Source of the DNA: Selenobaculum gibii
Lineage (GTDB): Bacteria; Bacillota; Negativicutes; ICN-92133
Assembly (NCBI RefSeq): GCF_030273445.1
Contig: NZ_CP120678.1
Span: forward strand, 2,333,501-2,397,500
Length of the DNA stretch: 64,000 bases
Direction: 5' to 3'
Of this stretch, positions 8,723 to 18,151 are shown one piece after another; the first letter of the stretch is position 1; every line of letters begins with the position of its first letter. The notes below the pieces were generated by a model that ran no database searches, was not told the DNA's origin, and was given only the letters and a program-made list of their open reading frames with translations. Position numbers and translations under genes: made by a program.

Positions 8723-9622
8723 GTGAGCGTTTTTATTAATGAAAATACAAAAGTTGTAGTGCAAGGTATTACTGGTTCAGCAGCTAAATTCCATACAAAA
8801 CAAATGCTTGAGTACGGCACAAAAATCGTTGCTGGCGTTACTCCAGGCAAAGGTGGCAGTGAAGTTGAAGGCGTACCTGTTTTTAATACATTAAAAGAAG
8901 CTGTTTTGGCAACAGGTGCAAATGCCTCAGTTATTTACGTACCTGCGCCATTTGCTGCAGATGCAATCATGGAAGCAGTTGATGCTGAACTTGATTTAGT
9001 TATTTGTATCACGGAAAATATTCCAGTACTTGATATGATTAAAGTGAAGCGTTATATGGAAGGCAAAAAAACGCGCCTTATTGGTCCAAACTGTCCTGGT
9101 GTAATCAGCCCCGGAGAATCAAAAATTGGTATTATGCCTGGTTATATTCACAAAAAAGGGCATATCGGCGTAGTATCTCGTTCTGGGACACTTACTTATG
9201 AAGCTGTACATCAATTAACTACGGCTGGACTAGGTCAAACAAGTGCAGTTGGTATTGGCGGTGACCCTGTAAACGGGACAAACTTTATTGATGTCCTAGA
9301 TGCATTCAATAAAGATCCAGAAACTTATGCCGTAATTATGATTGGCGAAATCGGTGGAACAGCAGAAGAAGAAGCTGCTGAATGGGTAAAAGAAAATATG
9401 ACAAAACCTGTTGTAGGGTTTATCAGTGGTCGCATGGCACCTCCGGGAAAACGTATGGGACATGCAGGGGCAATTATTTCTGGTGGTAAAGGAACTGCCG
9501 ATGAAAAAATCCGCGTAATGAATGCATGTGGGATTGAGGTTGCCCAAACACCTGCCGTTATGGGCGAAACTTTGATTAAAGTAATCAAAGAAAAAGGGAT
9601 TTACGAAAAATGTAAAGGTTAA
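8723..9622 (+). CDS. sucD: Succinate-CoA ligase (ADP-forming) subunit alpha
   Basis: CoA-binding and phosphohistidine subunit, 299 residues. The N-terminal Rossmann CoA-binding domain shows [17 protein letters not shown] and [14 protein letters not shown]; the ligase half shows [43 protein letters not shown] and the catalytic-His motif [10 protein letters not shown]. The start is GTG, with AGGAGG 7 nt upstream. It follows sucC directly and ends at a strong terminator. Confidence 0.97.
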   Translation: MSVFINENTKVVVQGITGSAAKFHTKQMLEYGTKIVAGVTPGKGGSEVEGVPVFNTLKEAVLATGANASVIYVPAPFAADAIMEAVDAELDLVICITENIPVLDMIKVKRYMEGKKTRLIGPNCPGVISPGESKIGIMPGYIHKKGHIGVVSRSGTLTYEAVHQLTTAGLGQTSAVGIGGDPVNGTNFIDVLDAFNKDPETYAVIMIGEIGGTAEEEAAEWVKENMTKPVVGFISGRMAPPGKRMGHAGAIISGGKGTADEKIRVMNACGIEVAQTPAVMGETLIKVIKEKGIYEKCKG

Positions 9623-9665
9623 ACTATAAAAGTATATCGTTTTTATTCTCTATAAATAAAAATAA

Positions 9666-9715
9666 AGCTAGCGTATGAAGCAGAGCACTTCGCTTCATAC
9701 GCTAGCTATTTTTTA
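9666..9715 (+). terminator. Terminator of sucCD
   Basis: A 16-bp inverted repeat (AGCTAGCGTATGAAGC and its complement) with a short loop, followed on the plus strand by ATTTTTTATT. Confidence 0.9.
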
Positions 9716-9904
9716 TTACTTTCTTCATATTCTATAGACATTGAATAAAATCTATCATGGGTAGAGGTTTTGAAAAATAATTTGAGCAAATCATATAATA
9801 CATATATAAAATTTAAGGTTATTTTGTCAAAAACCCAAAATAATACGGGAAATTTTTTATCAAATATAATTTCTATTAATGTCAATCTTCTTTACCACAT
9901 CTAG

Positions 9905-9943
9905 AAAAAAGCTGTACATCCTCTATCGAAAATGCACAGCTTT
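9905..9943 (-). terminator. Terminator of the polysaccharide export locus
   Basis: Inverted repeat AAAGCTGTACAT / ATGCACAGCTTT with one mismatch, followed on the minus strand by six T residues; it abuts the stop codon of the glycosyltransferase gene. Confidence 0.82.
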
Positions 9944-11268
9944 TAAAATTTATTTTTTTTAATCACCCACCAGGGGGCCATGGAAGTATCTTGATGTCCT
10001 TTGCCAAACCATTGCCATAAATTTGCCACTAAAGCATTGATTCGTCCAATAAACATAAATGCAGGAATAAATAGCAAATATGGAATTCTTGCTAAATCTT
10101 CACATATCCGCTCAGACAATAACCAAACTGAAAAAATATACATACACGAGTGCATAATAAAATAAAAGAGATACATAAAGATCATTAGTGCAATTGCAAA
10201 TGACCAAGGATATGCAATACAAAGCCATATGGTATAAAAAAATACAGTACAGGGAATCACCAGATTTGTGAACATTCTCACCAGCAAACCGATAAAATTC
10301 GGCCACCCAATAAATTTGGGACTTAACGTATGTTTATGCTTGGCTAAAATAAACGAGTAATCTCCATCCCAGCGAATTCTTTGTTTCAAGTAATTTTTTA
10401 AAGTGACAGGAACATCAGTAAAACACATCGCTTCTGGATCAAATACTATACGAAATTTCTTTTTCTTATTGGCAAAATAATTTTTTATTCGCATCGTCAT
10501 GTCCAAATCTTCAGCTGTCCCCGCATCCCAGCCCATGACTAAATCCAACAGCTCCCGACGGAAAATACCAAACGCGCCAGATATATTATTGACCATATTA
10601 AAAGTACTCAAGGCACTCTTAGATGATTGAATGGCGATAAAATATTCAATCGCTTGAAATGATGTCCAAATGCTTTCATTTGCATTTCGTACTCTTAGAC
10701 ATCCACTCACGGCAACTACTTCGGAATTTTCAAAATGTCGCGTTGCCCGTTCTACCATATTATTGTCCATAGATGAATCACCATCTACCTTAATAATAAT
10801 TTCACCATCAGCAAATTGAAGCCCGGCATTACTGCTCGACACAACGCCACCGCGCTGCCATTTCGGAATCACGAGGAGTTTCCGATTTAAAAATTCATTT
10901 ACATAGCCACTCATCGATTGAGCCACCCGCAAAGTTTCTTGATTTGCAGCCGCCCCGTCAACCAGAACGATCAACTGAATTTTCCCTGGATATATCTGTT
11001 CCGTTAATGAGCGAATCGTCTGCTTTATCGCTGCCCCTTCACTATAACAAGTAATAATACAAGAAACAGAAGGAAAGTAATCACGTCTTACGCCTTCGTG
11101 CATTCGCTCCCATTTATAACGGACAATTCCTACGAGAATAAATAAAGTCCACGGAATCTCAAAAAATATCACCAACGGCATTAAAGTGAGAAGAATACTA
11201 GAAAATTCATGATTAGAGATAGGATGCACAAGAATTTCCGACAAAATTTCTATCACGCTATAAATCAT
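9943..11268 (-). CDS. Processive family-2 glycosyltransferase (membrane polysaccharide synthase)
   Basis: A 441-residue membrane GT2 of the cellulose/hyaluronan/alginate-synthase type. An N-terminal membrane segment (about 25-50) is followed by the GT-A domain with the UDP/metal motif DGDSS (D162, D164), the TAED acceptor/base region (about 255) and the processive-synthase signature QRIRW (296-300), then about four C-terminal membrane helices that would form the translocation channel. There is no PilZ domain, so any c-di-GMP control must come from a partner. It is last in the four-gene operon, 8 nt after the zinc-ribbon protein gene. The sugar product cannot be told from the sequence. Confidence 0.9.
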   Translation of the reverse strand: MIYSVIEILSEILVHPISNHEFSSILLTLMPLVIFFEIPWTLFILVGIVRYKWERMHEGVRRDYFPSVSCIITCYSEGAAIKQTIRSLTEQIYPGKIQLIVLVDGAAANQETLRVAQSMSGYVNEFLNRKLLVIPKWQRGGVVSSSNAGLQFADGEIIIKVDGDSSMDNNMVERATRHFENSEVVAVSGCLRVRNANESIWTSFQAIEYFIAIQSSKSALSTFNMVNNISGAFGIFRRELLDLVMGWDAGTAEDLDMTMRIKNYFANKKKKFRIVFDPEAMCFTDVPVTLKNYLKQRIRWDGDYSFILAKHKHTLSPKFIGWPNFIGLLVRMFTNLVIPCTVFFYTIWLCIAYPWSFAIALMIFMYLFYFIMHSCMYIFSVWLLSERICEDLARIPYLLFIPAFMFIGRINALVANLWQWFGKGHQDTSMAPWWVIKKNKF

Positions 11269-11276
11269 TTGCTTTC

Positions 11277-12752
11277 CTACTCTCGCCTTGCAGCTTCATA
11301 TTGATTAATAAATAGCATTGTAGCATTTTCCTTTCCTACATATTCTTTTGGTATCTGAACACTGTGGCACTCAATTCTAGCAATGCTCTTTTCGTCAATC
11401 ATAATCAACTTTTCTAGTTCCATTAGCCTAGCTGCTAATATATCGCCACCTTGCGCTGAGGTTCTAGGAAGCAATATCCAAAAGGTATCTTCACTACTAT
11501 TGGTAGTCAGATCAGTAAATCGCACCATCGACCGAATTCTCTCCGCCAGCTCTTGCACTATATTGACGAGACACTCTCTGCCAACATTTTCCTCAATCAT
11601 TTTAAGCCCCTTTATATTTAAATAAATTAAAGAAAATTCTGCATCGAGATATCTTTGACGCATTTTTAAGAGCCAATCTGAAATGTGACAAAAGTACGGC
11701 ATCAACATGTTCTGCTGTTCATCAAATAATTCAATTTTAAAATCAATCTGCCCCATTTTTACGGCACGCTCGCCTTTTTCACTCAAACGGTATTCGTAAA
11801 TCTGACGAACAATTAGATTTTCTGGCAAACTCTTTTTTCGGCAATTTAAACATTCTGCATAAACTTCCGGTTCAATAAATCGTTCATTACAACTGTTGCA
11901 CAAATAAGATTCTACGGGACGATCATAGTCTGTACCGATATGTCGTAAAATCGAATTGCATTTCGGACACGCTAAACGCATTCCCTCTTTAAACTCTTCT
12001 TGCGGCGCAATATGACTACAAGTAAAGCAATGAATCATTTTTCGTTTTTCAAAATCAATGCTTCCACATAAAGTGCACCTATCAATATAATTCAAATATC
12101 CGCTTTGACAATGAGGACAAAGGCGAATACGCTCAATTAGCTTTCCTTTCTCAATTAATCCTTGTGAAGTTAGTGAAAGCATCTTTAATAACGAACTTCC
12201 ACCATTGTTTTCTTTTTCTTTGCTTTGCAACTCCCAGCTAGCGTTTGACACTAAATCTATCGTTAGATTTGATTGAAGCAATAAAGAAATTTCCGGGTAT
12301 TCATAGATTGCATCTGTATGCGGAAAAAGTTTTGGTAACGCTCGATAAGATTGACCCCGTGAATAAAAAAACGTTAACAATCTCAGATCTGTTTCCTCGC
12401 AATTTTTCCCTAAATTAATCCCCTTTAAATTTGTATAAATCCGACTTCCCTTTCTTAACATTTCCTCAGCGGACATCTCTGCGCCATCAACAAATAGGTT
12501 AAGATTATTTAGTGAATCCGCAAAGAAAACAGGGGTAATATACCCGTATTTTGCTTGTCGCAACTTCTTTAGTGCCAAAAGAATTTCTTCATTTCCCTTT
12601 CTATCCGCCAAGGCTCCATCAACACAAACAATAGTAGAAAAATCCAAGTCCTCAATGAGATCTTCTACTTTCGTATAAGAAGCAAATTCAAAACCATTCA
12701 ATGAATTTTTAACCGGTCCACCAAATAGTAATTGTGCAAACTTCAAAATCAT
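11277..12752 (-). CDS. TackOD1-like zinc-ribbon protein with degenerate GGDEF domain (putative c-di-GMP receptor)
   Basis: About 491 residues, no membrane segment. Numbered from an upstream in-frame ATG at 12782, an N-terminal domain (1-215) is followed by paired CxxC zinc ribbons (CPHC 222, CTLC 236, CFTC 252, CPKC 272, CNSC 295, CLNC 311), an arrangement like TackOD1 output domains. The C-terminal ~130 residues align with GGDEF domains, but the catalytic motif reads SEDTF while the allosteric I-site RxxD survives as RFTD (421-424), with ILLPRT after it. That combination predicts a c-di-GMP sensor rather than a cyclase. ATG at 12752 is chosen for its AAGGAG. It sits between the adaptor and synthase genes, so it probably gates the synthase. 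Confidence 0.75.
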   Translation of the reverse strand: MILKFAQLLFGGPVKNSLNGFEFASYTKVEDLIEDLDFSTIVCVDGALADRKGNEEILLALKKLRQAKYGYITPVFFADSLNNLNLFVDGAEMSAEEMLRKGSRIYTNLKGINLGKNCEETDLRLLTFFYSRGQSYRALPKLFPHTDAIYEYPEISLLLQSNLTIDLVSNASWELQSKEKENNGGSSLLKMLSLTSQGLIEKGKLIERIRLCPHCQSGYLNYIDRCTLCGSIDFEKRKMIHCFTCSHIAPQEEFKEGMRLACPKCNSILRHIGTDYDRPVESYLCNSCNERFIEPEVYAECLNCRKKSLPENLIVRQIYEYRLSEKGERAVKMGQIDFKIELFDEQQNMLMPYFCHISDWLLKMRQRYLDAEFSLIYLNIKGLKMIEENVGRECLVNIVQELAERIRSMVRFTDLTTNSSEDTFWILLPRTSAQGGDILAARLMELEKLIMIDEKSIARIECHSVQIPKEYVGKENATMLFINQYEAARRE

Positions 12753-12775
12753 TCTATTCTCCTTCTTTAAATCAT

Positions 12776-13822
12776 TTACCAAATAACTGTTACCGGGAGT
12801 CCATCAATAAACTCATCCGAATGCAACGGTTCATTTATCTTTAGAATTACCTGTATGCCTCGCATAGAAGTTGGATACAAACTTTCTGAAATTCCTTTCG
12901 GCACAAGCTCTGCTTGGATTGGCACTTTCTCTACCACAGCTTTAACTTTGCGTTTTGAACTTAAAATTTTCACCATAATTTCATTACCATATTGCACTTT
13001 TCCAAAATCATCCGGTTCTACGTACGTTACAATCCGTACTTTCTCAGAATTTAAAACCGTTACTAACGGTTCTCCTGCGGCAAAACTCTGCCCAGTCGAA
13101 ACAAGAATCTGATCTACTGTTCCGCCTTTATTCGCTTTCAATTCTAAAGAAATTTCTGCTAAATTTCTCAAAGATGCTAAACTGTTCTCCACTTGAGCAA
13201 GGCGCAATTGTCCTTGATTTTCGATTATCTGAGTGCTAGATACCTCATTCATTCCTGCCAATGCAGCCTTTATCTCCCTTACTTTCGTTTCCGCTTCATT
13301 TAGCTCAGCCTGTGTAGCAGCTCCACGCTCAAGCAATTGCGCTGTATGATCTCGCAATTGCTGGTAATAGGAGAGATTTTCTTGTAATAATTGTACATTC
13401 TCACCGCCTGCTTTTCTTCTACTGCTCCCCGATGAACTACCTGCATTCTGATTCGTTAATGTTTCCCGCTCAGCTTCTAGTAAAGCAATCTGCTTATAAT
13501 TCTCCGGCAATCTTCGCTTTATTTTTATTAGGACATCCCCTGCATTTACCGCATCACCATGATTAAACTTTATCTCTTCTACAATTCCATCCTCTGGAGA
13601 ATTTATTACTTGCCTATCTAAATAAATCATTCCCGGTGAAGTCGTAAAAATATTTGCCCAAAGAATTTGCCCGATTAAATATAAAAACGGTAAAAATATA
13701 AGAATCAGAATTCCCATCCATTTTATCCGCGGAAAATTTCTTTTCCCTGCACCATAAGGAACTTTTATGTGGTTTTCTAGTGTACTATCTTTTGCTTTTG
13801 TTGTAGAAAAAGAAACCTTCAA
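12776..13822 (-). CDS. HlyD/Alg44-like membrane-fusion (periplasmic adaptor) protein
   Basis: One N-terminal membrane helix (about residues 36-58) follows a ~35-residue basic cytoplasmic tail. Next comes a biotinyl-lipoyl half-motif (SPEDGIVEEIKFNHGDAV), a long coiled-coil hairpin (about 100-190), a second lipoyl half and a C-terminal beta-barrel domain, the layout of HlyD and Alg44 adaptors that bridge an inner-membrane synthase and an outer-membrane channel. The start is uncertain: TTG at 13822 follows the upstream stop at once, with AGGAGG 13 nt away, and an ATG at 13855 would overlap the neighbour by 31 nt. No PilZ domain is visible in the tail. Confidence 0.85.
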   Translation of the reverse strand: MKVSFSTTKAKDSTLENHIKVPYGAGKRNFPRIKWMGILILIFLPFLYLIGQILWANIFTTSPGMIYLDRQVINSPEDGIVEEIKFNHGDAVNAGDVLIKIKRRLPENYKQIALLEAERETLTNQNAGSSSGSSRRKAGGENVQLLQENLSYYQQLRDHTAQLLERGAATQAELNEAETKVREIKAALAGMNEVSSTQIIENQGQLRLAQVENSLASLRNLAEISLELKANKGGTVDQILVSTGQSFAAGEPLVTVLNSEKVRIVTYVEPDDFGKVQYGNEIMVKILSSKRKVKAVVEKVPIQAELVPKGISESLYPTSMRGIQVILKINEPLHSDEFIDGLPVTVIW

Positions 13823-13824
13823 CT

Positions 13825-16077
13825 CTATTTCACATCCTCCTTGTAATCTTCCCATGCCTGAATGAAAATTTCATCAACCGCTAACCCGTTTTCTAAGGAC
13901 TGCATTGCTTGAAAAAAATCTTGCTGCGTATGATATGCATAGCTCTCCTCAGAAGAAATACTATGCTCTACACTTTGTGCCAATGCGATGTTTAAGTTTG
14001 GCTGATTTTCAATAATTTCTTTCATTCTGTTCAGCGTTTGATCCGTTTTACTAGAATATAACATAACAACAACTTTTTCTAACTCTATTTGCGGTAAACG
14101 TTCTTTTGCAATTTCGCCTAATTCTCCTTCTAAATATCTAGGATGGATAGAAATTGACAACGGCTTTTTCGTAATTTTTTTTATATCATGCAAGTTATCA
14201 ATCAATTGATTAAATAAATCAATTCGATTCTCCCTAGCCTCAGAAAGTGAATCCGGCTCTATATCTAAATGAACACCTACAAAATCAAAACGTTCTAACT
14301 GCTGAATCGCATGTATCAACTCAGCTTTATTCTCATGCTTCGACCAATTGGGATCCCCCAACAATAAAGAAACCTTCAAACGGCTTTTCTTTGCTTCATC
14401 CAGCAGGCTTTCCAACTCCGCTTGACCTTTTTCTGAAACAATATAACGAATTTGTTCCCCTGTAAAAGAAAGTAAAACATCTGAAAATCCTGCATTTATT
14501 AAGTCTTGCAAAGTCTGAGCTCTCTGTTTTTCATTTAATAAAGCATCCGCATTCCATATATATACTCCCCATGGGATTTTTCTTTCCATTTGATTTATCA
14601 CTATATTTTTTTTCGTTGTTTGAGGATTTTCTGTATTTTTTTCTATTGATTGAACAACATCCACTGATAACGGCATCATTTCTTTTGTATTTAAATCCTT
14701 ATCCCCAAATGGAAATAAGGTCTCCGTATTCTCCCATGATTTCGAAAATAACGAATTACGCAAAAACTCATTTTCTCCAATTAAAAAAGTTCGTTCTTTT
14801 TCCTCATTGCCACTAGGATATGTATATTCCAATACATCAATTGCCGCTTCTAACAATGAAGCTTCTTCATCAATCACTTCCATCGCTAAACGATAATACT
14901 GTGATTTAGCCTGCTGCAATCTTTCAAACGTGTCTCCTGGCAAAAATTGATGTCTTAACAATCGTTCACGAATGTCTTCTGCTGCAACTAATAAATGCGC
15001 TTTTTTTGCTTCGACATTTGTTTGTAAATAGTTTACATTTTCTACGGCTTCTTCGATTTTGCCCACCAGTTTTAAATAATTCAATCTAGCTTCTTCTTTC
15101 GCTTTCTCCAATTCATAATTAGCAGCCTTCGCATCATAATTTTCCTTCGCCTTCAGCCCTTCAAGCGATCCACGCCAGGTAAGTGCCGCATACGCGCCAT
15201 TTCCTGTATCACCAGGAAAATCCTTCGATGACTGAAAACCAACTGTTAAATCCACATCTTGATTATTTTCTCCACTTTTCTCTACCAACTCTTGATATTT
15301 ATCAATTAACTCCTTTTGATAGCGCACCTCTGGATATTTTTGAACCTCTATCGTTGTTACATCTAAGGCTGGTAGCAAAGGTGATATTACTTTCCCTTCT
15401 ACCGACCATTCCTGCCCTGTAACTAAATTTATCACTTGCAAAGCCCGTACATTCATCAGTCTTGAAAAAGCTATATCACGTCTGGCATCTGCATACACTG
15501 CTAACAATTCTAATTCATCCGCTGGCAATAATAATCCACTTTTTTGTCGGTCTTGTAAAACAGCCTGCACCGTTTTCTCTGTCGCTAAAAACTTTTCTGC
15601 CAATGCAATCTTCTCCTGCGCGGCCCATAATATAACATAGGCTTTACGCAAGTCCGTTAATTGCGATACCTTAGCATTTTCTTTTTGTAACTTTGTATCG
15701 ACTAGATCTATTTCTGCTTGAATTTCACGAATTCGCTCTTTATTCTTGCTCCCTAGTAAAGGGAATACAACTCCACCATTCAAGTTCAACTTTTGATAGG
15801 TATTTTTATTCGGACTCGTTTCAAATAAAGGTTCATGATGATAGCCATAATTAGCACCTAAAAAATACTTTGTCCCATTTCTCGCCTCTTCTGCTCTCAA
15901 TAAACTTTCATTTCGCAAATAATTCATTTCGGCACTTAAAACTTCTGGACTATTATTTATATATGATTCTAATTCTTCCAAATTAGGTAACGAAGCTGCT
16001 TTTACAGATATATTTAAGCTAAAAATAAACAAACTACAAAAAAAAATGAAACAACGACGTAAAGAATACACCTTCAC
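13825..16077 (-). CDS. TolC-like outer-membrane channel fused to a C-terminal TIM-barrel hydrolase-like domain
   Basis: About 750 residues. The GTG at 16077 (GGAGG upstream) gives a signal peptide MKVYSLRRCFIFFCSLFIFS. Residues ~35-420 are TolC-like: two repeats of long alpha-helical segments around beta-strand tracts (NGGVVFPLLGSKN, AYAALTWRGSLEGLK). After a ~90-residue linker, residues ~500-750 form a separate (beta/alpha)8-type domain starting IPWGVYIWNADALL, with VGVHLDIEPDS (Glu at about 607) as in chitinase-like and polysaccharide-processing barrels. The fusion is unusual; PgaB has a hydrolase domain in PNAG export but is not fused to the channel. First gene of the operon. An outer membrane is implied. 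Confidence 0.8.
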   Translation of the reverse strand: MKVYSLRRCFIFFCSLFIFSLNISVKAASLPNLEELESYINNSPEVLSAEMNYLRNESLLRAEEARNGTKYFLGANYGYHHEPLFETSPNKNTYQKLNLNGGVVFPLLGSKNKERIREIQAEIDLVDTKLQKENAKVSQLTDLRKAYVILWAAQEKIALAEKFLATEKTVQAVLQDRQKSGLLLPADELELLAVYADARRDIAFSRLMNVRALQVINLVTGQEWSVEGKVISPLLPALDVTTIEVQKYPEVRYQKELIDKYQELVEKSGENNQDVDLTVGFQSSKDFPGDTGNGAYAALTWRGSLEGLKAKENYDAKAANYELEKAKEEARLNYLKLVGKIEEAVENVNYLQTNVEAKKAHLLVAAEDIRERLLRHQFLPGDTFERLQQAKSQYYRLAMEVIDEEASLLEAAIDVLEYTYPSGNEEKERTFLIGENEFLRNSLFSKSWENTETLFPFGDKDLNTKEMMPLSVDVVQSIEKNTENPQTTKKNIVINQMERKIPWGVYIWNADALLNEKQRAQTLQDLINAGFSDVLLSFTGEQIRYIVSEKGQAELESLLDEAKKSRLKVSLLLGDPNWSKHENKAELIHAIQQLERFDFVGVHLDIEPDSLSEARENRIDLFNQLIDNLHDIKKITKKPLSISIHPRYLEGELGEIAKERLPQIELEKVVVMLYSSKTDQTLNRMKEIIENQPNLNIALAQSVEHSISSEESYAYHTQQDFFQAMQSLENGLAVDEIFIQAWEDYKEDVK

Positions 16078-16276
16078 TCCTTCAACCTCCATAATAATAC
16101 AAATTCTTACTTATTGTAGCATCATCTCCTAAATAAAAACAGTTGTAATTTTTTCATTTTTTATTCTGCTAAATGCAAGAACAATATTTTATATAATGAT
16201 ATTAATTTGCGAATTCACATGTTAATTCTATGTACAACATAGCTTCTCTATTATTAATTACACAATAAAATTCATA

Positions 16277-16332
16277 AAAATAAGGAAAATATCTTTGAAG
16301 CTAAAAGAATGCAAAGATACTCTCCTTATTTT
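16277..16332. terminator. Bidirectional hairpin between operons
   Basis: Arms AATAAGGA..TATCTTTG and CAAAGATA..TCCTTATT flank a 14-base loop, with T-rich flanks on both strands. It lies about 200 bases upstream of the TolC-like gene. Confidence 0.6.
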
Positions 16333-16649
16333 ATTTATTTGTTAAGCCAAATTGATAATTCTTAGAATTCAGATTGTTGTCCTACTATACAAATCCCGCA
16401 CCAACACTCATGGAAAACTATCGTTCCAACAGCCAGATACGGCTTGTCTATCAAAGGCTATTAAAAAAATCTCATCGGTCCGAGTAAAATTACATGGCAG
16501 ACACCCTTTCCGCCATGTAGTAATCCCTAGGCTTATAAGGGTTTTATTGCCACTTAAAAACCGAGGAAATAAATATCACATTAACTATTGAAACTAGAGT
16601 AAAGACATTTTCGTATATTTACGAAAGTTACTATTCGTCGATTTAGCCT
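16333..16649. other. Unexplained intergenic segment with a small hairpin and higher GC
   Basis: Bases about 16,390-16,560 look less AT-rich than the flanks and contain a CATGGC...GCCATG hairpin near 16,493-16,520. Reading frames through it exist on both strands but none has a ribosome-binding site or a recognisable protein. It could be a decayed gene or insertion. Confidence 0.3.
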
Positions 16650-16690
16650 AAAAAAATTAACAGTAACTCTTTGAGTTCTGTCAATTTTTA
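16650..16690 (-). terminator. Terminator of the symporter gene
   Basis: Imperfect inverted repeat AAAATTGACAG / CTGTTAATTTT with an inner AACT/AGTT stem, followed on the minus strand by a run of T. Confidence 0.7.
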
Positions 16691-16715
16691 TTGTTATATT
16701 TCTTTTTAGATTGTA

Positions 16716-17972
16716 TTAACTATTAAAGTTTTTATTATATGACTCTTTCATTGATTCAGCTGTAGATTCTTTCTCCCAATGCGAGACTACTACCGTAGCT
16801 GTACAATTGCCAAATATGTTACAGAACGTTCTCGCCATATCCATGATACGGTCAACACCTAAAATAATAGCAATCCCTTCTGCCGGAAGTCCAAAGGATA
16901 CGGCCGTACCGGCAATAACAATGATTGAAGCCCCTGGGACACCTGCAATACCCTTTGTTGATAACATTAAAGTCAGAAGCATCAACAATTGTTGTGAAAA
17001 GCTAAAGTCTATACCATACATTTGGGCAATAAATACTACTGCCAGCGAACTATACAAAGTAGATCCATCCAAATTAAATGAATATCCTGTTGGCATAACA
17101 AAAGTAACTACATGCTTTGGTATCCCCAATTTTTCTAATCTATCCATAGCTAATGGCAACGCTGCCTCACTGCTAGCAGTAGAATAACCTAATAGCAATG
17201 GATCTTTTAACGCTTTAAGTACTTGCACAAAATTAACTCCAGTTAATATCGAAGCGCTGAGCGCCAAAATAAATACAAATAGTACAATCGCAAAATATAA
17301 AGATAGCACTAATTTAAATAATGGCACCAGCATTGCCAGTCCAAAACTGCCCACCGTATAAGCTATCATTGCGAAAATGCCCACTGGTGCAAGCATCATT
17401 ACATAATGCGTCACTTTAAACATTGCCTCCGCAATACTACGGCACATATTTACGATAATCTCTGCATCTTTGCCAATATGAGCAACTCCAACACCAAAGA
17501 AACACGTAAAGAATATTAACTGTAACATGTCCCCTCTTGCACAGGCATCAATGATATTAGTAGGTATAACATTTACTAAATATTGTACCATATCAACTGA
17601 ATTCTTAGCTGCAGCTGCCGCCTGTGCACCAGCATCAGCAGGCACAGGAATATCTACCCCTACGCCTGGATGAAATACATTGACCACAAATAAGCCAACA
17701 AAAAGAGCTACAGTAGTAGCTAGTTCAAACCAGATAAGTGCTTTGCCACCCAATCTGCCTAATTTCTTAAAATCCCCTGTGCCTGCGATTCCCATAACTA
17801 ACGTACTAAAAATTAACGGAACCACAATCATTTTTATCATTCTAATAAATGCATCACCTAACGGTTTCAATTTGGCTCCATATTCAGGAAATATGAAGCC
17901 AAATAGAGCACCTAATACTAATCCTAAAAAAATTTGTGTTGTCAGGGTAATCTTTTTGTCTTTCCCACTCAT
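16716..17972 (-). CDS. Dicarboxylate/amino acid:cation symporter (DAACS family)
   Basis: A 418-residue inner-membrane transporter of the GltP/DctA type. It shows the family's hairpin loops and substrate-site motifs: the serine-rich YSTASSEAALPLAMD re-entrant loop, MPTGYSFNLDGSTLY in TM7, KGIAGVPGASIIV, and the TM8 motif DRIMDMARTFCNIFGNCTA. Eight membrane helices plus two hairpins are expected. Substrate (glutamate, aspartate, fumarate or succinate) cannot be fixed by eye. ATG at 17972 is preferred to 18002 because GGGGGAG lies 6 nt upstream. Monocistronic. Confidence 0.94.
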   Translation of the reverse strand: MSGKDKKITLTTQIFLGLVLGALFGFIFPEYGAKLKPLGDAFIRMIKMIVVPLIFSTLVMGIAGTGDFKKLGRLGGKALIWFELATTVALFVGLFVVNVFHPGVGVDIPVPADAGAQAAAAAKNSVDMVQYLVNVIPTNIIDACARGDMLQLIFFTCFFGVGVAHIGKDAEIIVNMCRSIAEAMFKVTHYVMMLAPVGIFAMIAYTVGSFGLAMLVPLFKLVLSLYFAIVLFVFILALSASILTGVNFVQVLKALKDPLLLGYSTASSEAALPLAMDRLEKLGIPKHVVTFVMPTGYSFNLDGSTLYSSLAVVFIAQMYGIDFSFSQQLLMLLTLMLSTKGIAGVPGASIIVIAGTAVSFGLPAEGIAIILGVDRIMDMARTFCNIFGNCTATVVVSHWEKESTAESMKESYNKNFNS

Positions 17973-18151
17973 GAAATTCTCCCCCAAATCCCCTCTTATC
18001 ACTATTACTATTTTGATACATGTAGATAATTATACATGTATTTTTTAAAAAATCTATAATAAAATTTTCAATTTTATGGAGAAATGCAGATGTATTTTGT
18101 ATTTTTAACGATGGCAATAAACCGCTGCAATTAAATTAATTCTAAAAAAAT

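Noticed and set aside
16093-16276. c-di-GMP (GEMM) riboswitch upstream of the polysaccharide operon
   Set aside because: I looked for the GEMM core motifs on the minus strand and found none.
16352-16591. A 79-codon plus-strand ORF in the symporter/TolC gap
   Set aside because: No ribosome-binding site, odd composition and no recognisable domain; kept only as an unexplained segment.
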